The notes under the pieces are model-generated. The model made no database searches. It was not told the DNA's origin and worked only from the letters and a program-made list of their open reading frames with translations. The translations under genes and the position numbers were made by a program. From Paenibacillus arenilitoris (lineage in GTDB: Bacteria; Bacillota; Bacilli; Paenibacillales; Paenibacillaceae), in NCBI RefSeq assembly GCF_014705655.1, contig NZ_JACXIY010000012.1, forward strand, positions 1-64,000: 64,000 bases of DNA, in the 5' to 3' direction. Below are positions 52,802-61,108 of the stretch, piece after piece. The first letter of the stretch is position 1. Each line of letters begins with the position of its first letter.

Positions 52802-55234
52802 ATGAAGGATAAGCAGCTGTACATGATCGGCAACGCGCATTTGGACCCCGTCTGGCTGTGGCAATGGCAGGAGGGCTTTCAGGAAACGAAGGCGACGTTC
52901 CGCTCCGCGCTGGACAGGATGAGCGAGTCGGACGACTTTATTTTTACGTCAAGCTCGGCGGCGATGTACGAATGGGTCGAGAATAACGACCCGGCCATGT
53001 TCGAGGAAATCAAGCAGCGCGTCAAGGAAGGCCGCTGGCATATCGTCGGGGGCTGGTGGATACAGCCGGACTGCAACATCCCGAGCGGCGAATCGTTCGT
53101 CCGCCAGGGCTTGTACGGGCAGCGCTATTTCAAGGAGAAGCTGGGCGTGACGGCCAAGGTCGGCTACAACGTGGACAGCTTCGGCCATAACTCGATGCTG
53201 CCGCAGATCCTGAAGAAAAGCGGCATGGACTATTACGTGATGATGCGTCCGATGCCGAACGAGAAGGCGCTGCCGGGACGGCTGTTCTGGTGGCAGTCCG
53301 ACGACGGCTCGAAGGTGCTGACGTTCCGGATCATGTATGAATATTTGTCGTGGGGCAAAGATTTGGAGAAGCATGTAAGGAGATGCCTCGGCGAATTCAA
53401 GGAACCGGTGAACGATCTGATGCTGTTCTACGGCGTGGGCAATCACGGCGGCGGACCGACGAAGGAGAACATCGCCAGCATCCGGAGGCTGAACGGCGAA
53501 CCGGATCTGCCGAAGCTCGTATTCGCGACGCCGGATAAGTATTTCCATGACATGGAGAACAAGGGGCTCGAATTCCCGGTCGTGCACGACGATCTTCAGC
53601 ATCACGCGAGCGGCTGCTACGCCGCGCATTCCGGCGTGAAGCAGTGGAACCGCCAGGCGGAGAACAAGCTGGCGGCCGCTGAGAAATATTCGGCGCTCGC
53701 CTACTGGCTGACCGGCCAGCCGTATCCGAAGGAATTCGACCGCGCGTGGAAGAACGTGCTGTTCAACCAATTCCACGACATTCTGGCCGGCACGAGCCTG
53801 GAGCCCGCGTATCAGGACGCAGCCTATTTGTACGGAGAAGCGATGGCGATCGCCGACCGTTCGCTCAATTACGCCGTCCAATCGATCTCGTGGAACATCG
53901 GCATCGAGCAGGACGAGCGGACGACGCCGATCGTCGCGTTCAACCCGCATGCTTGGCAGAGCCGCGTCAACGTGGAACTCGAGATCGGCGGCATCAAGCC
54001 GAGCGCGGTGCTGCTGGACGACCAGGGCAATGCCGTTCCGTTCCAGACGGTCAAGTCGCAGGCGGCGGCAAGAGGCCGCTTCCGGTTAAGCTTCATGGCC
54101 GATCTGCCGTCGATGGGCTACCGGGTGTATAAGCTGCTGAAGGAGTCCGATTCCGTGAAAGCGGTCGGCGAGCCGATCAAGGCGGGCGACCATACGCTCG
54201 AGAACGGCCGGTTCCGGCTCGAATTCGATCCGGTCAGCGGCGGCATCAAGAGCCTGTACGACAAGAAGGCCGAGCATGAGGTGTTCAAGGGCGAGGGCGC
54301 CCGTCCCGTCGTCATCGAGGATACGTCGGACACGTGGAGCCATGACGTTCTCCACTTCAACAAGGCGGTCGGCGGCTTCCGGGCGAAGAAGGTGCACCGC
54401 GTGGAGCACGGGCCGGTCAAATCGGTCATCCGCGTCGTGAGCGAATACGGCAGCTCGAAGCTTATCCAGGATTTCGCCATGTATCCGGACAAGGATAAGA
54501 TCGACGTGCAGGTGACGGTCGACTGGCGCGAATCGTTCAAAATGCTGAAGCTGATATTCCCGATGAACGTCGTATTCAGCAAGCAAACGTACGAGATTCC
54601 GTACGGCACGATCGAGCGCGAGCACAACGGCGAGGAAGAGCCGGGGCAGAGCTGGGTCGATTACACGGGTCTCGTCCAGGACAAAAATACGATCTACGGC
54701 ATGAGCCTGATCAACGACGCGAAGTACAGCTACAGCATCCATAACAAGGAGCTGGCGCTGACCGTGCTCCGCAGCCCGATCTATGCGCATCACGTCCCTT
54801 ACGAGCCGGATCCGGAAGGCGAATATTCGTTCATCGACCAAGGCATCCAGCGTTTCCAATACACGCTGCTGCCGCATGAAGGCACGTGGGAGGACGCGGG
54901 CACCGTCCGCTGCGCGGCGGAGGTCAACTGCAAGCCGGCCGCGATCATCGAATCGTACCATGAAGGCAAGCTGCCGCAGACCGATTCGTACGCGAGCGTA
55001 GACAAGGACAACATCGTCATCAGCGCGATCAAGAAAGCGGAGGATAACGACGATCTCATTCTCCGCTGCTACGAGACGAGCAAGAAGGCGACGACGGCCG
55101 AAATCCGGCTGCCGAAGTGGGACCGTTCGGTCACGGCCGCCTTCAAGCCTTCGGAAATCAAGACGTTCCGGATTCCGAGGAACGCGGCCCGGCCGATCAA
55201 GGAAACGAACATGCTCGAATGGGATGAGGCCTAG
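52802..55234 (+). CDS. Alpha-mannosidase, glycoside hydrolase family 38
   Basis: An 810-residue cytoplasmic GH38 enzyme. The N-terminal zinc site is GNAHLDPVWLWQWQEG (His13, Asp15), the nucleophile Asp125 lies in GYNVDSFGHNS, and HHASGCY has further active-site His residues. C-terminal beta domains (about 390-810) are complete. It removes terminal alpha-mannosyl (or manno-configured) residues with retention. There is no signal peptide, so it works on imported oligosaccharide. The ATG at 52802 follows GAGGAGGATATGGACGA. Its end is adjacent to the AraD-type aldolase gene. Confidence 0.95.
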   Translation: MKDKQLYMIGNAHLDPVWLWQWQEGFQETKATFRSALDRMSESDDFIFTSSSAAMYEWVENNDPAMFEEIKQRVKEGRWHIVGGWWIQPDCNIPSGESFVRQGLYGQRYFKEKLGVTAKVGYNVDSFGHNSMLPQILKKSGMDYYVMMRPMPNEKALPGRLFWWQSDDGSKVLTFRIMYEYLSWGKDLEKHVRRCLGEFKEPVNDLMLFYGVGNHGGGPTKENIASIRRLNGEPDLPKLVFATPDKYFHDMENKGLEFPVVHDDLQHHASGCYAAHSGVKQWNRQAENKLAAAEKYSALAYWLTGQPYPKEFDRAWKNVLFNQFHDILAGTSLEPAYQDAAYLYGEAMAIADRSLNYAVQSISWNIGIEQDERTTPIVAFNPHAWQSRVNVELEIGGIKPSAVLLDDQGNAVPFQTVKSQAAARGRFRLSFMADLPSMGYRVYKLLKESDSVKAVGEPIKAGDHTLENGRFRLEFDPVSGGIKSLYDKKAEHEVFKGEGARPVVIEDTSDTWSHDVLHFNKAVGGFRAKKVHRVEHGPVKSVIRVVSEYGSSKLIQDFAMYPDKDKIDVQVTVDWRESFKMLKLIFPMNVVFSKQTYEIPYGTIEREHNGEEEPGQSWVDYTGLVQDKNTIYGMSLINDAKYSYSIHNKELALTVLRSPIYAHHVPYEPDPEGEYSFIDQGIQRFQYTLLPHEGTWEDAGTVRCAAEVNCKPAAIIESYHEGKLPQTDSYASVDKDNIVISAIKKAEDNDDLILRCYETSKKATTAEIRLPKWDRSVTAAFKPSEIKTFRIPRNAARPIKETNMLEWDEA

Positions 55235-55235
55235 G

Positions 55236-55907
55236 ATGAAGCCGAATCCGGAACGGAAGCTTTGGGAACAGCTGCGCGACACCGGCATGTATATGCTGGA
55301 CAACGGACTGGCTTGGGGCAACGCCGGCAATATTAGCGCGCGGGTGGACGAGGACCGTTATTTGATTACGGCAAGCGGGACGGATATGGGCGAGCTCGCC
55401 GAGGGCGATTTTGCCCTCTGCTCCGTCGCGAGCGGCAAGGCCGTTCGCGACGGAGGGCCGAAGCCGTCCAAGGAGGTGCCGATGCATCAGGCCGTCTACG
55501 AGCTGCGGCCGGAGATCAACGCCGTGCTGCACGCTTCCCCGTTCTACAGCACGATGATCGCCTGCACCGGCGAGCCGATCCCGGCGGATTGGTTCGTGGA
55601 GGCGATGTATTACTTGGAGCGGATCGAACGCGTGCCGTACTTTCATCCGGGCTCGCGCGAGCTAGGCGAGGCGGTCCGGGCGAAGGCGGGCGCGGCGAAT
55701 ATTCTGCTGCTGGAAAATCACGGCGTGCTCGTGTACGATACGAGCCTGCGGGAGGCTAGAATGGCGCTGCATACGCTCGAGACGGTATGCAGAATGATGG
55801 CGGCGGCCCGAAGCTCCGGCGTGGAGATGCGTTCGCTCTCAAGGCCGACGGTCGACGGCTTCCTGAACGAATCCGGCTACCGGCCGAGAAGGAAGTGGAG
55901 CGAATGA
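55236..55907 (+). CDS. Class II aldolase/adducin family protein (AraD/FucA/OtnC-like)
   Basis: A 223-residue AraD/FucA-fold protein. Visible elements are GNAGNISARV near the N-terminus, ITASGTDMGEL, Glu in SKEVPMH and the C-terminal ENHGVLVY. The usual zinc pair HxH is here VLHASPFYS, so the second His is Ser. Beside an OtnK-type kinase it resembles OtnC, which decarboxylates 3-oxo-tetronate 4-phosphate, but the missing ligand leaves activity uncertain. The ATG at 55236 follows GGGATGAGG; an ATG at 55224 inside the mannosidase gene is possible. It overlaps the next gene by 4 bp. Confidence 0.85.
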   Translation: MKPNPERKLWEQLRDTGMYMLDNGLAWGNAGNISARVDEDRYLITASGTDMGELAEGDFALCSVASGKAVRDGGPKPSKEVPMHQAVYELRPEINAVLHASPFYSTMIACTGEPIPADWFVEAMYYLERIERVPYFHPGSRELGEAVRAKAGAANILLLENHGVLVYDTSLREARMALHTLETVCRMMAAARSSGVEMRSLSRPTVDGFLNESGYRPRRKWSE

Positions 55908-57238
55908 TCGGCGTCGTGGCGGACGATATAACCGGAGCGGGCGACATCGGCATCATGTTCGCGAAGGCGGATTGGGAGACGCACGTATATCCCCTGCGGG
56001 ACGCGGCGGAGGCATCGGGGCGCGCGGGCGCGCGTCCCGATGTGCTTATTATCGACACGAATTCGAGGCTGGACCGGCCGGAGGAAGCTTACGCGAAAGC
56101 GTACGAGGCGACGAAAAGGCTGGTCGAGGCCGGCTGCGGAACGTTTTACAACAAAACCTGCTCCGTCTTCCGCGGCAACGTCGGCGCGGAGTTCGACGCG
56201 ATGCTGGACGCGCTGGGCGCCTCCTTCGCGCTCGTCGTGCTCGGCTTTCCGAAGACGGGCCGGACGACGCTCGGCGGCATTCATTACGTCCGCGGCGCCA
56301 GGCTTGAGGAATCGGAGTTCCGGCACGATCCGGTGCATCCGATGAACCGGTCGGACTTGGTTGGGATTTTGCAGGCGCAGACCGCGCGCAAGGTCGACCG
56401 CATCGACATCGGCGTCGTCGAGGAAGGAAGCGAGGCCCTTCGCAGGGCGATCGCCGAGAGGAAAGCGGCTTGCGGCTACTTGATCGTCGACGTTCGCGAT
56501 CAGGCGTCTCTGCGGATCATCGCCGAGGCGGCGAAGGATGAGCCGGTGCTGTGCGGAAGCTCCGCGCTGGCGGAGGAGCTGGCGGCGCTGAACCGGGCCG
56601 ACGCGCCAGCACTGGGAACGTTCCCGCTTGCGGCGGATGCCGGCACGCCGCGCCCGCCTGATCCCGCACGGGCCGGGCGCGGCAGCGTGCTGTGCGCCGC
56701 CGGGAGCCTGATGCCGCAAACCGCGGCGCAGACCCGGTATTTGCGGGAGAAGGGCGTTCCGGCGATCGAGCTGGATTCGCTGCTGCTCCTCGATCCGAAG
56801 CGGAGCGCGGAGCATCTGCGCGAGGTCGCGGACGAAGCCGCGCGGCGGCTGGAAGCGGGCGAGGACGTGCTCGTCTTCGCCTCCAATCGGCAGGAGAAGA
56901 TCGCGGAGACGAAGCGGCTGGCGCTGCTGCAAGGAATGGACAACACGGAGGTGTCGCGCGTCGTTTCGGAAGCGCTGTCGGAGACGGTTCGGGCCGTGTG
57001 CGGCCGTACCGGCCAGCGGCACCTCGTCGTCGCCGGCGGCGAAACCTCCGCCGCGGTATGCGGCAAGCTGGGCATATCCGCCTTCCGGATCCGGAAGGAA
57101 ATCGAGCCCGGCCTGCCGTCCTGCGAGTCGCTAGAGCCGGGACGGCGGCTATTCGTCCTGAAATCCGGCAGCTTCGGCGGCGAGGACTTTCTATGGAAGG
57201 CGATGGAGCATTTGAAAAAAGAGGGAGGCCGGACTTGA
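55904..57238 (+). CDS. Four-carbon acid sugar kinase family protein (DUF1537, OtnK-like)
   Basis: A 444-residue kinase of the former DUF1537 family. The N-terminal motif VVADDITGAGDIG and the C-terminal nucleotide-binding VVAGGETSAAV are typical, and the middle has the NTKTR-equivalent region FYNKTCSVFRGN (Lys). Known members phosphorylate 3-oxo-tetronates, D-threonate or D-erythronate. The ATG at 55904 overlaps the preceding stop (ATGA), so it is translationally coupled to the AraD/OtnC-like gene, as in known otnK-otnC pairs. No tetronate dehydrogenase of the usual LtnD type is found here. Confidence 0.9.
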   Translation: MIGVVADDITGAGDIGIMFAKADWETHVYPLRDAAEASGRAGARPDVLIIDTNSRLDRPEEAYAKAYEATKRLVEAGCGTFYNKTCSVFRGNVGAEFDAMLDALGASFALVVLGFPKTGRTTLGGIHYVRGARLEESEFRHDPVHPMNRSDLVGILQAQTARKVDRIDIGVVEEGSEALRRAIAERKAACGYLIVDVRDQASLRIIAEAAKDEPVLCGSSALAEELAALNRADAPALGTFPLAADAGTPRPPDPARAGRGSVLCAAGSLMPQTAAQTRYLREKGVPAIELDSLLLLDPKRSAEHLREVADEAARRLEAGEDVLVFASNRQEKIAETKRLALLQGMDNTEVSRVVSEALSETVRAVCGRTGQRHLVVAGGETSAAVCGKLGISAFRIRKEIEPGLPSCESLEPGRRLFVLKSGSFGGEDFLWKAMEHLKKEGGRT

Positions 57239-57239
57239 T

Positions 57240-57872
57240 ATGAGTCATGCGCTGGAAAGATTGATCAAGAAATATCCGGAGCTGGAAAGCTGCCGCGAAG
57301 ATATCGCGAAAGCGTTCGGCCTGCTGAAAGCGACCTACGGGAAGGAAGGCAAGCTGCTGCTGGCCGGCAACGGGGGCAGCGCCGCCGATTGCGAGCACGT
57401 GGTCGGGGAGCTGATGAAGGGCTTCATGTCGAAGCGGCCGCTGCCTCCGTCCGAGAGGGAGAAGCTGCTCGTGCACGGCGAGGAAGAGGGCGCGTATTTG
57501 TCGGATCATCTGCAGGGCGCGCTGCCGGCCATCTCGCTCGTCAGCCACACCGCGCTTGCGACGGCGTTCATCAACGACGTGGCGGCGGACATGATGTTCG
57601 CCCAGCAGGTGTACGGCTACGGACGCCAGGAGGACGCGCTCGCCGTCTTCAGCACGTCGGGCAACTCCGCGAACGTCGTTCGCGCCGTGCAGGTGGCCAA
57701 ATCGCTAGGCATGGCGACGATCGGCTTGACGGGCCAAAGCGGCGGCCGGCTGCATTCGCTGTGCGACGTCACGATCCGCGTGCCGTACGAGTCGACGCCG
57801 GATATCCAGGAGCGTCATCTCCCGATCTACCATACGCTTTGCATCATGCTGGAGGAGGCGTTCTTCGGATGA
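57240..57872 (+). CDS. SIS-domain isomerase, GmhA-like (phosphoheptose isomerase fold)
   Basis: A 210-residue SIS protein close to GmhA/DiaA. The phosphosugar loop is LLAGNGGSAADCEHVVGEL (about residues 40-58), FSTSGNSANVV is the second phosphate loop, and the Glu/His catalytic pair is in IQERHLPIYHTLC (about residues 184-196; GmhA has QE-H-x-x-x-x-H). It would interconvert a sugar phosphate aldose and ketose, possibly sedoheptulose 7-phosphate and a heptose 7-phosphate. The gene follows the OtnK-like gene by one base and overlaps the ROK gene by 4 bp. Confidence 0.88.
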   Translation: MSHALERLIKKYPELESCREDIAKAFGLLKATYGKEGKLLLAGNGGSAADCEHVVGELMKGFMSKRPLPPSEREKLLVHGEEEGAYLSDHLQGALPAISLVSHTALATAFINDVAADMMFAQQVYGYGRQEDALAVFSTSGNSANVVRAVQVAKSLGMATIGLTGQSGGRLHSLCDVTIRVPYESTPDIQERHLPIYHTLCIMLEEAFFG

Positions 57873-58858
57873 CGGTTCTGCTGGGCGGCGTGGATATCGG
57901 CGGGACGAAGTGCGCGGCCGTGCTCGGCAGGGCATCCGGGGACGGGATCGAAATCGTGGCGAAGCGCGGCTTCCCGACCCCGGGCAGTCCTCGCGAGGCG
58001 ATGGAGGCACTCGGCTCCGCGCTTGTAGAGCTTATGGAGGAGCATCGCGTCTCCGGGCTGCGGGCGATCGGCATTAGCTGCGGCGGTCCGCTGGACAGCG
58101 CGGCGGGGCTCATCCTGTCGCCTCCGAACTTGCCGGGCTGGGACAGGATCGACGTCGTGACGCCGCTGAAGGAACGGTTCGGCGTGCCGGTCGGGCTGCA
58201 GAACGACGCCAACGCCTGCGCCCTCGCCGAATGGAAGTGGGGAGCGGGGAAGGGCTCGCGGAACATGATTTTCTTGACCTTCGGAACGGGAATGGGAGCG
58301 GGACTCATCCTGGACGGGCGCTTGTATTCGGGAACGAACGACATGGCCGGCGAGGTCGGCCATATGCGGCTGGAGCATGACGGGCCGGTAGGCTACGGCA
58401 AGGCGGGATCCTTCGAAGGCTTCTGCAGCGGCGGCGGCATCGCGAAGCTTGCACGCGCGAAGGCGCTCGAGTGGCTGGCGGACGGACGCGCCACGCTGCT
58501 CTGCTCGAAGCCGGGCGAGGCGGACGGCATTACCGCCAAGCTGGTCGGGGACGCCGCAAGGGCGGGTGACGAGCTCGCGCTGGACGTGATGGGCACGGTC
58601 GGGCGGCAGCTCGGACGGGGCCTCGCGGTACTCGTCGACGTGCTGAATCCGGAGCGGATCGTAATCGGCAGCATCTACGCGCGGCAGCAGGCGCTGCTTG
58701 AGCCGGGCATGCTGGAGCAATTGCAGGTGGAGGCGCTGTCGCTGTCGCTGCGAGCGTGCCGCATCGTGCCGGCCGGGCTCGGCGAGCAGGTCGGCGACGC
58801 GGCGAGCTTGTCGGTCGCGCAGTACGCGCTGACCCGCGAACAGGAAGAAGGAGGCTAG
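57869..58858 (+). CDS. ROK family sugar kinase-like protein lacking the zinc cysteines
   Basis: A 329-residue ROK protein. ATP-binding GGVDIGGTKCA, catalytic Asp113 in QNDANACALAEW and the conserved GEVGHMRLEHDGP are present. The zinc-binding CxCGxxGCxE block is here GYGKAGSFEG, with all three Cys lost and only the His kept. There is no helix-turn-helix, so it is a kinase rather than a repressor. The ATG at 57869 overlaps the SIS gene stop. It probably phosphorylates a hexose or similar sugar released by the GH38 or GH36 enzymes. Confidence 0.9.
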   Translation: MTVLLGGVDIGGTKCAAVLGRASGDGIEIVAKRGFPTPGSPREAMEALGSALVELMEEHRVSGLRAIGISCGGPLDSAAGLILSPPNLPGWDRIDVVTPLKERFGVPVGLQNDANACALAEWKWGAGKGSRNMIFLTFGTGMGAGLILDGRLYSGTNDMAGEVGHMRLEHDGPVGYGKAGSFEGFCSGGGIAKLARAKALEWLADGRATLLCSKPGEADGITAKLVGDAARAGDELALDVMGTVGRQLGRGLAVLVDVLNPERIVIGSIYARQQALLEPGMLEQLQVEALSLSLRACRIVPAGLGEQVGDAASLSVAQYALTREQEEGG

Positions 58859-58864
58859 GCCATT

Positions 58865-61030
58865 ATGTTTACTTATAACGATTCATCCGCTTCCGCGGCG
58901 TCCGTCATGGACGGCGGCCGGAAGGCGCTCGGCGGCTTCGGCGTGACCGTTCGCCTCGAACAAGGGGAGAAGGAGCTGGCGTTCGTCTCGCAGGAGGAGA
59001 AGCGGGGGGCCGACGAGCTCGGCAGCCATACGATTATCGAGCGCGTGTATCAGGACGACGCGGAGCGGCCCGAAGCGGTCGTCCGGCTCAAGCTCCGCTG
59101 CTACGACCGGTTCGTCCTCGCCTTCGCGGACGGCCGGATCGTCAGCGAGAACGATTTCGGCAACCACCGCGCCTTCGCCCCGGACAACGGGATTACGATC
59201 AAGCTCGGCAAGCCGGAAGGCATCGAAGGGGTGCTTGCCAATTACCAGCATAAAGATTGGTGGACGCGCCCGCATTTCGATACGGACCTGACGAAGCTGC
59301 CGGGACGCACGCTTTCGCTGCTATGGCGGACGGACGGGGCGTATTACCATATGCTGCCGGTATGCGGCACGCAGTACCGCACGGACCTTGCGGGCGGCAC
59401 TTCGAACGAGGAAGCGTTGCATGTCCGGATTTCCTCGCATCAAGGCGGCATGACGCGCTGCGATACGTTCGCGTTCCTGCTGGGGGTAGGGGAGGATCCT
59501 TACGAGCTGGCGGAGCAAGGCGTCGAGACGGCGCTTCGCGAGCTTGGCTATCCGACGCTCCCGCGCCGAAGGAAGACGTACCCGGAAGTGCTGGATTATT
59601 TGGGCTGGTGCAGCTGGGACGCCTTCTACCACAAGGTGGACGAGGAAGGGCTGCTGGCGAAGGCGGGCGAGCTGCGGGAGAGCGGCCTGCCGGTCAAGTG
59701 GGTCATGATCGACGACGGCTGGTCGGACATCGCCGACCGCAAGCTTCAAGCCTTCGACGCGGATCCGGCGAAGTTTCCGCAAGGCCTCGCGCATACGATC
59801 GGCGCCTTGAAGGAGCGCTTCGGGGTCGGCTGGGTCGGCGTCTGGCATACGATCGCCGGCTATTGGAACGGCATCCATCCGGAGAGCGAGCTTGCGGCCA
59901 AGTACGCCGATTACTTGTTCGAGACGAACCGGGGCAATGTGATTCCTTACCCGGACGCGGCAAAGGGCTTCGGCTTCTGGCATGCGTGGCACGGTTATTT
60001 GAAGCGCCAGGGCGTCGATTTCGTGAAGGTCGACAGCCAGAGCGCGGTGAACAACTTCCTGCGCCACCACCGTCCGGTAGGGGCGTCGGCGGCCGCGGCC
60101 CATTCGGCGCTGGAGGCGTCGGTGTCGATGCATTTCGACCGAACGATCATTAACTGCATGGGCATGGCGTCCGAAAACATTTGGCACCGCCCGGTGTCGG
60201 CCGTGTCGCGCAACAGCGACGACTTCGTTCCCCGGGAGCGGAGCGGGTTCCGGGAGCACGCGCTGCAGAACGCGTACAACTCGTATTTTCACGGACCGTT
60301 CTATTGGGGCGACTGGGACATGTTCTGGACGCAAAACCATGACGATGTGCAGAACGCGGCGCTGCGCGCGGTAAGCGGCGGACCGGTCTACTTCAGCGAC
60401 GCGCTCGGGAAGACCGATCCTTTGATGCTATGGCCGCTTATTTACGGTGACGGCAGGATCATCCGCTGCGACCGGACGGCGAATCCGACGCCGGATTGCT
60501 TGACCGTTCAGCCATCGGACGCCGGCATGCCGCTTAAGCTGTGGAATACCGCTGGGGGCGCGGGTGTCGTGGCGGCTTTCCATATCGGGGAAGGCGCGGC
60601 AGCCGCGGCGGGCACGGTGTCGGCGCAAGACGTGCCGGGGTTGACGGACGGCCCGGTGCTGCTTTACGATTTCTTCGCGAAGACGGTCCGCAAGCTGGCT
60701 TCGGGAGAGAAGGCGGCATTCGAGCTTGAGGCGGAGGGGTGCAAGCTGTATTTGCTCGTACCGGCGGCCGCGGACGGCGGCGCGACGCCGATCGGGCTGA
60801 CGAACAAATACGTTTCGACCCACGCCGTACGGGAGCGTCGCGCATCTGGCGGTACGACGGTCGTGACGCTGGCCGAGGGCGGCAGCTTCGCCTTCGCCGC
60901 GGAACGGAAGCCTTCCGGGGTGCGCGTGAACGGAACGGAAGCGTCGTTCGCGGAGCGGCCCGGCGGCTATTTCGAAGTGGACTGCCAGGACGCCCGCGGA
61001 GAAGTTACGATCGAAATCGTCCAAGCGTAA
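58865..61030 (+). CDS. Alpha-galactosidase/raffinose-synthase-like glycoside hydrolase (GH36 type)
   Basis: A 721-residue cytoplasmic protein of the GH36 Sip1/raffinose-synthase branch. Motifs are LGWCSWDAFYHKV, KWVMIDDGWSD, FVKVDSQS (nucleophile Asp390), and VSRNSDDF (acid/base Asp452 or Asp453), followed by WGDWDMFWTQNHDD. Bacterial members hydrolyse alpha-galactosides; a role on the imported oligosaccharide is expected. AGAAGGAGG lies before the ATG. There is no signal peptide. A 78-bp gap with a weak GC hairpin separates it from the last gene. Confidence 0.9.
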   Translation: MFTYNDSSASAASVMDGGRKALGGFGVTVRLEQGEKELAFVSQEEKRGADELGSHTIIERVYQDDAERPEAVVRLKLRCYDRFVLAFADGRIVSENDFGNHRAFAPDNGITIKLGKPEGIEGVLANYQHKDWWTRPHFDTDLTKLPGRTLSLLWRTDGAYYHMLPVCGTQYRTDLAGGTSNEEALHVRISSHQGGMTRCDTFAFLLGVGEDPYELAEQGVETALRELGYPTLPRRRKTYPEVLDYLGWCSWDAFYHKVDEEGLLAKAGELRESGLPVKWVMIDDGWSDIADRKLQAFDADPAKFPQGLAHTIGALKERFGVGWVGVWHTIAGYWNGIHPESELAAKYADYLFETNRGNVIPYPDAAKGFGFWHAWHGYLKRQGVDFVKVDSQSAVNNFLRHHRPVGASAAAAHSALEASVSMHFDRTIINCMGMASENIWHRPVSAVSRNSDDFVPRERSGFREHALQNAYNSYFHGPFYWGDWDMFWTQNHDDVQNAALRAVSGGPVYFSDALGKTDPLMLWPLIYGDGRIIRCDRTANPTPDCLTVQPSDAGMPLKLWNTAGGAGVVAAFHIGEGAAAAAGTVSAQDVPGLTDGPVLLYDFFAKTVRKLASGEKAAFELEAEGCKLYLLVPAAADGGATPIGLTNKYVSTHAVRERRASGGTTVVTLAEGGSFAFAAERKPSGVRVNGTEASFAERPGGYFEVDCQDARGEVTIEIVQA

Positions 61031-61108
61031 GCTTGGGCTTTTCGTATTCGGCTACCCGTCCGCCGCGCCTCGCGCGCGGCTTCAAATAAGCGAAGGATGT
61101 GAATAAAA

